Below the pieces are notes generated by a model. That model saw only the letters and a program-made list of their open reading frames with translations. It ran no database searches and had not been told where the DNA came from. A DNA stretch of 64,000 nt from Luteimonas sp. ANT-B3E (GTDB lineage: Bacteria; Pseudomonadota; Gammaproteobacteria; Xanthomonadales; Xanthomonadaceae), in assembly GCA_001683895.1 (NCBI GenBank), contig LXQJ01000045.1, positions 13,063 to 77,062 on the forward strand, in the 5' to 3' direction. A program made the position numbers and the translations under genes. Of this stretch, positions 58,051 through 64,000 are shown piece by piece (the first letter of the stretch is position 1; every line of letters begins with the position of its first letter).

Positions 58051-58184
58051 GTCTCAGCGACGCTTGGCTTTGGCTCCTTGCAGTGTGCTGAGAGCCCGAC
58101 CCTGTGGCTGCCCATGCTGGCCCGGCCCGGCCGCAGTAGGTCGCGTGTACAAAAATCGGAGAAAGCTGGACACGTCCCGCTCAA

Positions 58185-58213
58185 TGTATATATAAAAAGG
58201 CGATTTCTATACA
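58185..58213 (+). promoter_or_regulatory. A+T-rich promoter with inverted repeat before the Fic gene
   Basis: TGTATA (58185-58190) and TATACA (58208-58213) form an inverted repeat 17 bp apart around TATAAAAAGG. The stretch is strikingly A+T-rich for this genome and ends 13 bp before the Fic start. It could be both promoter and operator; the Fic protein itself has a C-terminal winged helix that might bind there. Confidence 0.5.
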
Positions 58214-58226
58214 CGACGAGGCCAGC

Positions 58227-59321
58227 ATGAGCATCCCTCCGCTCCAAGCACTCGACGTGGGCCGGTTCGAGACCGCTCCGATCCTCAAGCAACTCAATGC
58301 CGCCAGTCGCAGCCTTGCCGAACTCAAGGGCGTCGCTGCCAGCATTCCGAATCAGGGCATCCTGATCAGCACCCTGACGCTGCAGGAAGCGCGTGACAGC
58401 TCCGCCATCGAGAACATCGTCACCACGCAGGACGATCTCTACCGCGATGAAGACGCCGCCGACGCCTCCGGTACTGCCGTCAAAGAGGTACTGCGTTACA
58501 GGCAGGCGCTGCGCGCCGGATTCGCGCAGGTTCGCGATTCGGGCCTGTTGACCCTCAATACGATCCTCGGCATCCAGGAGGAGTTGGAGTGCAACCACGC
58601 GGGGTTCCGCAAGTTGCCCGGAACCGCTCTGAGAGATGGAGCTGGGCGCCTCGTGTACGAGCCACCGCAGGATGCGTGCGAAGTCGTGCGGTTGATGGGT
58701 GAACTGGAGCGATTCATCCACGATGAGCCCTCGCGTGCCGTCGATCCGCTCATCCGCATGGCGCTGATCCATCACCAGTTCGAAAGCATCCATCCGTTTT
58801 ACGACGGCAATGGCCGCACGGGTCGGATCATCAACGTGCTCTATCTGGTGAAGGAAGGCTTGCTGGACATCCCGGTCCTCTACCTCAGTCGGCACATCGT
58901 TCGCACCAAGCCCGATTACTACCGCCTGCTGCAGGCCGTGCGCGACGACGGTGCATGGGAGCAATGGGTGACGTACATCCTCGAGGCCGTGGCCGACACC
59001 GCCACCGACACCATCCAGACAATCCAGGCCATCAAGTCCCTGCTGCAGACCACCAAGCAGCGCATCCGCGACGGCTACCGCTTCTATAGTCAAGACCTGA
59101 TCAACAACCTCTTTACCCATCCCTACACGCGCGTCGAGTTCGTTCAGCGCGAGCTCGGGGTGTCGCGACAGACGGCCACCAAGTACCTCGACACGCTTGC
59201 CGCAGACGGCGTGCTCGAAAAGCTGCGTGTTGGCCGCAACAACTATTACGTCAACCGCCCGCTGTTTGCGCTGCTCGGCCGTGCGGATGGCGCCGCCGCA
59301 GCCACGGGCGCGGTGGCCTGA
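58227..59321 (+). CDS. Fic family protein (class II, winged-helix C-terminus)
   Basis: 364 residues. An N-terminal inhibitory helix carries S58-SAI-E62-N63, matching (S/T)xxxE(G/N), so it is an autoinhibited class II Fic protein. The catalytic motif H189PFYDGNGRTGR200 is complete. The C-terminal part (QRELGVSRQTATKYLDTLA) is a winged helix. Fic enzymes transfer AMP from ATP to a target protein hydroxyl. It sits between oleA and oleB with lower G+C content than either, so it looks inserted. The target is unknown. Confidence 0.93.
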   Translation: MSIPPLQALDVGRFETAPILKQLNAASRSLAELKGVAASIPNQGILISTLTLQEARDSSAIENIVTTQDDLYRDEDAADASGTAVKEVLRYRQALRAGFAQVRDSGLLTLNTILGIQEELECNHAGFRKLPGTALRDGAGRLVYEPPQDACEVVRLMGELERFIHDEPSRAVDPLIRMALIHHQFESIHPFYDGNGRTGRIINVLYLVKEGLLDIPVLYLSRHIVRTKPDYYRLLQAVRDDGAWEQWVTYILEAVADTATDTIQTIQAIKSLLQTTKQRIRDGYRFYSQDLINNLFTHPYTRVEFVQRELGVSRQTATKYLDTLAADGVLEKLRVGRNNYYVNRPLFALLGRADGAAAATGAVA

Positions 59322-59322
59322 C

Positions 59323-59445
59323 GTGGCGCGCTACCACCATCTCGACCGCGATACTCTGGTCTGCCTGCTGCAGCGGCGCGACGCGGAGCGGCAGCTGGGG
59401 CTTCGCGACACAGCGGCAACGGGACGCCTCTCCTCACAGCGCTGA
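59323..59445 (+). pseudogene. Remnant resembling the N-terminus of a type III DNA methylase (Mod)
   Basis: This frame starts with GTG immediately after the Fic stop and encodes ARYHHLDRDTLVCLLQRRDA then ERQLGL, which looks like the conserved start of type III (Mod) adenine-specific methylases. After GL the family's WERDEIE-type continuation is replaced by RDTAATGRLSSQR and a stop. Only about 27 codons are recognisable. It was probably cut when the ole cluster was rejoined. The family match is from memory and should be searched. Confidence 0.45.
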
Positions 59446-59507
59446 AATCGTTCCCCAAGGTAAAGATAACGGCCATTTTCTTTCGTTGTGGCAGCGCGGG
59501 ACACACT

Positions 59508-60458
59508 TTGAACCTTCCCGACTACCCCTTCACCCCGCAGCGCTTCACCGTGCGCCCCGGCATCGCAATGTCGTACCTCGACGAGGGCCCGCCCGCCGTC
59601 GACGGACGTGCCAGCGAGTTGGTGGTGATGCTGCACGGCAATCCGTCGTGGAGCTACTACTGGCGGCACCTGGTCGCCGGTCTCTCCGACCGCTACCGCT
59701 GCATCGTGCCCGACCATGTCGGCATGGGACTGTCGGACAGGCCCGACGATGGCGGCGGCACGCTGCCACCAGCGGAGCCTGCGGCGCATGCCGGCACCTA
59801 CGACTACACGCTGCAGTCGCGTATCGACGACCTCGAGGCGCTGCTGTGCCACGCCGGCGTCGACGACAGCACCCCGGTCACGCTGGCGGTGCACGACTGG
59901 GGCGGGATGGTCGGCTTCGGCTGGGCGCTGTCGCATGCCGCGCAGGTGAAGCGGCTGGTGATCACCAACACCGCGGCGTTCCCGCTGCCGGCGGGCAAGC
60001 CGATGCCGTGGCAGCTGTCGCTAGGACGCGATTCGCGCATTGGCGGCTATCTCATTCGACGCTTCAACCTGTTCGCGGGCGGGGCGGCGTGGTTCGGCAC
60101 GCAGCGGTCGCTGCCGAAGGACGTGCGTGATGCGTACGCCGGCGTCTATGACGGGTGGCGCGAGGCGATCAGCACGCTGCGCTTCATGCAGGACATCCCG
60201 CTGCGCGAAGGTGACCGCGCGTGGGCGCTGCTCGAGGAAGCCGGACGCCGGCTGCCCGGGTTCGCCGACCGGCCGGCGTTCATCGGCTGGGGGCTCAAGG
60301 ACTTCGTGTTCGACCACCATTTCCTGGCCGGCTTCAAGGCCGCGCTGCCGCAGGCGGAGGTGCACGCGTTCGACGATGCCGGACACTACGTGCTGGAGGA
60401 TAGGCACGCGGTGCTGGTGCCGGCGATCCGTGCGTTTCTCGACACGCATCCGCCCTGA
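59508..60458 (+). CDS. oleB: OleB, beta-lactone decarboxylase
   Basis: 316 residues, haloalkane-dehalogenase fold. HGNPSWSYYWRHLV, nucleophile Asp130 in AVHDWGGMVG and a late His in DDAGHYVLED. OleB removes CO2 from the cis-beta-lactone made by OleC, giving the cis-olefin. The frame begins with TTG at 59508 and there is no ATG before the conserved domain; the Shine-Dalgarno sequence is weak. The upstream DNA is A+T-rich insertion-edge sequence, so the native start may have been altered. Confidence 0.93.
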   Translation: MNLPDYPFTPQRFTVRPGIAMSYLDEGPPAVDGRASELVVMLHGNPSWSYYWRHLVAGLSDRYRCIVPDHVGMGLSDRPDDGGGTLPPAEPAAHAGTYDYTLQSRIDDLEALLCHAGVDDSTPVTLAVHDWGGMVGFGWALSHAAQVKRLVITNTAAFPLPAGKPMPWQLSLGRDSRIGGYLIRRFNLFAGGAAWFGTQRSLPKDVRDAYAGVYDGWREAISTLRFMQDIPLREGDRAWALLEEAGRRLPGFADRPAFIGWGLKDFVFDHHFLAGFKAALPQAEVHAFDDAGHYVLEDRHAVLVPAIRAFLDTHPP

Positions 60459-60540
60459 GCACGCCTCGCCACCTGCTGTAGCCAGCAGCCAGGCAGTCCC
60501 GGTTCCGCTGCCAGATGGCGTCTTTTGACGCCACCGGTGG

Positions 60541-60939
60541 TCAGCCGCGCGCCGGCCAGTCTCCGGGCTGCAGCGCACGCATCCCGTGCGCGACGCGCGC
60601 GCGGTCGCACTGCGCGTCGGCGGCGCCGGACTCCCACGACGCGTTGACGGCGCGGCACGCAGGCGGCCGGCGGTCGTGGATCGTGCAGCGCGACGCTTCG
60701 CCAATGCGCGCATTCAGCGCCACGCAGCGCGGCGCGCGCTCCCAGGTGCCGCGCATCACCGCGGCGTGCGGTCCGAAGGGCTCGGTCAACGCCACCGGCA
60801 CGCCGCCGGGGGTGGCGAGGTCGGTCTCCGACCAGTGCATGCCAACGCGGAAATGCGCGCAGCAGGCGCCGCAGGCGAGGCAGGGGTGGGACGCGGCGGC
60901 GGGCGGCATCGGCGATCGCGTGGTGGCGGGGTCGCGCAT
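60541..60939 (-). CDS. YkgJ-type cysteine cluster protein
   Basis: 132 residues from the ATG at 60939; a second ATG at 60909 is possible. CLACGACC is followed by Cys in PRCVALN, RCTIHDRRPPACRAVN and DAQCDR, the pattern of the YkgJ/UPF0153 zinc- or iron-chelating family. It runs opposite to the ole genes and sits between oleB and oleC. The role is unknown. Confidence 0.8.
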   Translation of the reverse strand: MRDPATTRSPMPPAAASHPCLACGACCAHFRVGMHWSETDLATPGGVPVALTEPFGPHAAVMRGTWERAPRCVALNARIGEASRCTIHDRRPPACRAVNASWESGAADAQCDRARVAHGMRALQPGDWPARG

Positions 60940-61095
60940 TGTGGCGGTTGCAGCAGGTCTAAGGCGCCGCGCCGGCCTGCCCGGCGGACGAAGACCCTGC
61001 CGTTCGACGTGCGAGCGGCGCCGCCGAGGGAGACGACGTGACCAGGCCGCGGTGGGGCCCCGGGCGCGCACACCGCAGCCGGTAAGCTTGCGGCG

Positions 61096-62793
61096 ATGAC
61101 GTCCACCGCCACCGCCACTGCCGCGCCCTGCAACATCGCCGCCGCGCTGCCACGCCTGGCCGCCGAGCGCCCCGCGCAGGCCGCGATCCGCTGCCCCGGT
61201 CCGCGCGGTGCCTACGACGTGTCGCTGAGCTACGCCCAGCTCGACGCGCGCAGTGACGCGATCGCCGCCGGCCTGGCGACGTTCGGCATCGCCCGCGGCG
61301 CGCGCGTGGTGGTAATGCTGCGGCCGACGCCGGAGTTCTTCCTGGCGATGTTCGCGCTGTTCAAGGCCGGCGCGGTGCCGGTGCTGGTCGACCCGGGCAT
61401 CGACCGGCGCGCGCTGCGCCAGTGCCTCGGCGAGGCCGAGCCGCAGGCGTTCATCGGCGTGCCGCTGGCACACACCGCGCGTGTGCTGCTTCGCTGGTCG
61501 CCGGCGGCGCGCGTGCGGATCACCACCGGCGCGCGCGCGTGGTTGGCCGATGCGACCCTCGCCGCGGTCGAGGCAGCCGGTGCCGCTGCCGGACCGCAGC
61601 TGGTCGACACCGCCGGCGGCGACGTCGCCGCGATCCTGTTCACCAGCGGCTCCACCGGCGTGCCCAAGGGCGTGGTCTACCGGCATCGCCACTTCGCCGC
61701 GCAGGTCGCGATGCTGCGCGACGCGTTCGGGCTTGAGGCCGGCGGCATCGACCTGCCGACGTTCCCGCCGTTCGCGCTGTTCGACCCGGCGCTGGGGTTG
61801 ACGTCGATCATCCCGGACATGGACCCCACGCGGCCCGCCGACGCCGACCCGACGAGGCTGCACGCCGCCATCGACCGCTTCGGCGTCACCCAGCTGTTCG
61901 GCTCGCCGGCGCTGATGCGGGTGCTGGCCGACCACGGCCGGCCGCTGGCGACGGTGACCCGCGTGACCTCGGCCGGCGCGCCTGTGCCGGCGGATGTCGT
62001 CGCGCGCATCCGCGCGCTGCTGCCCGACGACGCGCAGTTCTGGACGCCGTACGGCGCCACCGAATGCCTGCCGGTGGCGGTGATCGAGGGCCGCGAGCTG
62101 GTGTCGCTGCGCGCGCGCACCGAGGCCGGTGCCGGCACCTGCGTCGGCCGGCCAGTGCCGCCGAACGAGGTGCGCATCATCGCGGTCGACGATGCGCCGA
62201 TCGCGCAATGGTCGCCCTCGCTCGAGGTCAAGCCGGGGCAGGTGGGCGAGATCACGGTGGCCGGGCCCAGCGCCACGGACAGCTACTTCCGGCGCGACGC
62301 GCAGACGCGAGCGGCGAAGATCCATGAGGCGCTTGCCGAAGGCGCCGCGCGAGTCGTCCACCGCATGGGCGACCTCGGCTACCTCGATGGCGACGGCCGG
62401 CTGTGGTTCTGCGGCCGCAAGACGCAGCGCGTCGTCGGCGCGGGCTGGACGCTATGCACCGAGCAGGTCGAGCCGGTGTTCGACGTGCACGCCGACGTGC
62501 GCCGCACGGCGCTGGTGGGCGTCGGCACCGCGGGTGCGCAGAGGCCGGTGCTGTGCGTCGAACTGCGGCCGGGCGTCGCCGGTGCGGAGTGGCCGCGCAT
62601 CGCCGGCGAGCTGCGGCACCTCGGCGAAGGCCACGTGCATACCGCTCGGGTCGAGAGCTTCCTGCACCATCCGCGCGCGTTCCCGGTCGACATCCGCCAC
62701 AACGCCAAGATCGGTCGCGAAAAGCTCGCGGCGTGGGCAGTCGGCGCGCTGCGTCGCGCGCAGCGCCACGCCACGCAGGAGGCATCGGAATGA
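61096..62793 (+). CDS. oleC: OleC, beta-lactone synthetase
   Basis: 565 residues, AMP-binding (ANL) enzyme. The P-loop is [20 protein letters not shown] and later blocks are [13 protein letters not shown] and [20 protein letters not shown]. It adenylates the beta-hydroxy acid from OleD and closes a beta-lactone ring. Its stop overlaps the oleD start (ATGA), so both are coupled. Confidence 0.95.
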   Translation: MTSTATATAAPCNIAAALPRLAAERPAQAAIRCPGPRGAYDVSLSYAQLDARSDAIAAGLATFGIARGARVVVMLRPTPEFFLAMFALFKAGAVPVLVDPGIDRRALRQCLGEAEPQAFIGVPLAHTARVLLRWSPAARVRITTGARAWLADATLAAVEAAGAAAGPQLVDTAGGDVAAILFTSGSTGVPKGVVYRHRHFAAQVAMLRDAFGLEAGGIDLPTFPPFALFDPALGLTSIIPDMDPTRPADADPTRLHAAIDRFGVTQLFGSPALMRVLADHGRPLATVTRVTSAGAPVPADVVARIRALLPDDAQFWTPYGATECLPVAVIEGRELVSLRARTEAGAGTCVGRPVPPNEVRIIAVDDAPIAQWSPSLEVKPGQVGEITVAGPSATDSYFRRDAQTRAAKIHEALAEGAARVVHRMGDLGYLDGDGRLWFCGRKTQRVVGAGWTLCTEQVEPVFDVHADVRRTALVGVGTAGAQRPVLCVELRPGVAGAEWPRIAGELRHLGEGHVHTARVESFLHHPRAFPVDIRHNAKIGREKLAAWAVGALRRAQRHATQEASE

Positions 62794-63827
62794 ACCTGCT
62801 GGTGACCGGCGGCGGAGGCTTCCTCGGCCAGGCGCTGTGCCGCGGGCTGGTCGCGCGCGGGCACGCGGTGACCAGCTTCAACCGTGGGCACTACCCGGCA
62901 CTGGACGCGCTCGGCGTGCGCCAGCGGCAGGGCGACCTGGCCGACGCCTCCGCGGTGCTCGCCGCGTGCGACGGCATCGACGCGGTGTTCCACAACGCCG
63001 CCAAGGCCGGCGCCTGGGGCAGCCACGTCAGCTACCACGCGGCGAACGTCGTCGGCACCGAAAACGTGATCGCCGCCTGCCGCGCGCACGGCGTCGGCCG
63101 GCTGGTGTACACCTCCACGCCCAGCGTGACCCACCGCGCGACGCACCCGGTCGCGGGCGGCACCGCCGACAGCGTGCCCTACGGCAGCGGCTTCAAGGCG
63201 CCGTACGCGCAGACCAAGCTGGTCGCGGAACAGGCGGTGCTGGCCGCCAACGACGCCGCGCTGGCCACGGTCGCGCTGCGGCCGCGGCTGATCTGGGGTC
63301 CCGGCGACAACCAGCTGCTGCCGCGGCTGGTCGAGCGCGCGCGCGCCGGCCGGCTGCGCTTCGTCGGCGGCGGCGACAACGTCATCGACACCACCTATAT
63401 CGACAACGCCGCGCAGGCGCACTTCGACGCCTTCGCGCACCTGGGACCCGGCACCGCGTGTGCGGGCCGCGCGTACTTCATCAGCAACGGCGAACCACTG
63501 CCGGTGCGCGGGATCATCAATTCGCTGCTGCGCGCGGCTGGCGCGCCGGAGGTCGCCGGCAGCATTCCGTTCGGTGCCGCGTTCGCGATCGGCGCAGCGT
63601 GCGAGGCGGCGTGGACGCTGCTGCCGCTGCCCGGCGAGCCGCCGATGACCCGGTTCCTCGCCGAGCAGCTCAGCACCACGCACTGGTACGACATGGCGCC
63701 AGCGACGCGCGACTTCGGCTATCGGCCGCGCGTATCGACTGCGGAAGGACTGGCGGTGCTGGGGGCGTCGCTGCGCGGCGATGCCTCCAGCTCCGCCCAT
63801 GTGCCGGGCACGGCGTCGGGTGGTTGA
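62790..63827 (+). CDS. oleD: OleD, NADPH-dependent beta-keto acid reductase
   Basis: 345 residues from the ATG at 62790; the frame open from 62403 is a shadow within oleC. Extended SDR with [34 protein letters not shown] and active-site YAQTK. It reduces the OleA beta-keto acid to the beta-hydroxy acid. OleB, C and D form a large assembly in characterised species. Confidence 0.95.
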   Translation: MNLLVTGGGGFLGQALCRGLVARGHAVTSFNRGHYPALDALGVRQRQGDLADASAVLAACDGIDAVFHNAAKAGAWGSHVSYHAANVVGTENVIAACRAHGVGRLVYTSTPSVTHRATHPVAGGTADSVPYGSGFKAPYAQTKLVAEQAVLAANDAALATVALRPRLIWGPGDNQLLPRLVERARAGRLRFVGGGDNVIDTTYIDNAAQAHFDAFAHLGPGTACAGRAYFISNGEPLPVRGIINSLLRAAGAPEVAGSIPFGAAFAIGAACEAAWTLLPLPGEPPMTRFLAEQLSTTHWYDMAPATRDFGYRPRVSTAEGLAVLGASLRGDASSSAHVPGTASGG

Positions 63828-63931
63828 CGCGCGGCCGGCGAACGTAGCGTCGCTGAGGCGGACGCGACGCAGCCAGTGGGCGGGAGTCGCTCCGCGCGAG
63901 GGGCGCGCGGGGCGGCGGGTAGACTAGCGGC

Positions 63932-64000
63932 ATGGTTGCTTCCCCGTTCGACGCCCTCAAGCCGCTGGCCGGCCGCGCGCTGGAATCCGCGCTCAACCGC
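63932..64000 (+). CDS. Start of an unidentified gene (truncated by window edge)
   Basis: ATG at 63932 opens a frame to the window end: MVASPFDALKPLAGRALESA then LNR. The pattern LKPLAGRALE-ALNR resembles the N-terminus of SCP2/UbiJ-type proteins, but only 23 residues are visible, so the assignment is tentative. Confidence 0.45.
   Translation, partial: MVASPFDALKPLAGRALESALNR

Overview
The window is very G+C-rich DNA with dense coding on both strands. It looks like a Lysobacter-type member of the Xanthomonadaceae. The main evidence is a near-typical alpha-lytic protease precursor, an Ax21-family outer-membrane protein, an oleABCD long-chain olefin cluster and a sigma-54/NtrBC nitrogen module.

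Layout. 1-7160 holds the end of a lytic transglycosylase, an MBOAT O-acyltransferase with its SGNH-like partner, and a fused indolepyruvate ferredoxin oxidoreductase. 7162-13035 holds a TPR gene broken by one stop codon, then a four-gene minus-strand array: lipase, ankyrin protein, lipase, ankyrin protein. This array is the most unusual item here and reads as two tandem paralogous effector/immunity modules. 13163-17173 holds gamma-glutamyltransferase and an S9 peptidase. 17174-19044 is a lower-G+C scar with two small secreted Cys-containing proteins and a 2OG-Fe(II) oxygenase remnant. 19045-20343 is a MerR regulator, a mer-like operator and a glutaredoxin-MauE fusion. 20377-25903 carries an AAA ATPase, an orphan ParA and a translationally coupled SixA/YceI/phospholipase D trio. 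26177-26604 has two tandem paralogous small proteins of unknown function. 26739-31342 has a hotdog thioesterase, a PlsC-type acyltransferase, a YheT-type hydrolase and a TPR protein.

31444-41003 covers alpha-lytic protease, UppP, glnA behind a sigma-54-type promoter, carbonic anhydrase, an AmiD-like amidase, ntrBC (which should control glnA) and two SodC-fold lipoproteins, the first lacking most metal ligands. 41038-52516 is mostly housekeeping: thiolase, hemD-hemX-hemY, rhodanese-secB-gpsA, Ax21 and trmL. 52556-56906 has a short-chain dehydrogenase, an M16 protease and a small lipoprotein.

57034-63827 is oleABCD: OleA condenses two acyl-CoAs, OleD reduces the beta-keto acid, OleC closes a beta-lactone and OleB decarboxylates it to an olefin. 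Here oleA and oleB are separated by a Fic AMP-transferase gene and a short remnant resembling a type III DNA methylase, which suggests a defence-island insertion. An antisense YkgJ-type gene lies between oleB and oleC. No rRNA, tRNA, CRISPR array or intact insertion sequence was seen.
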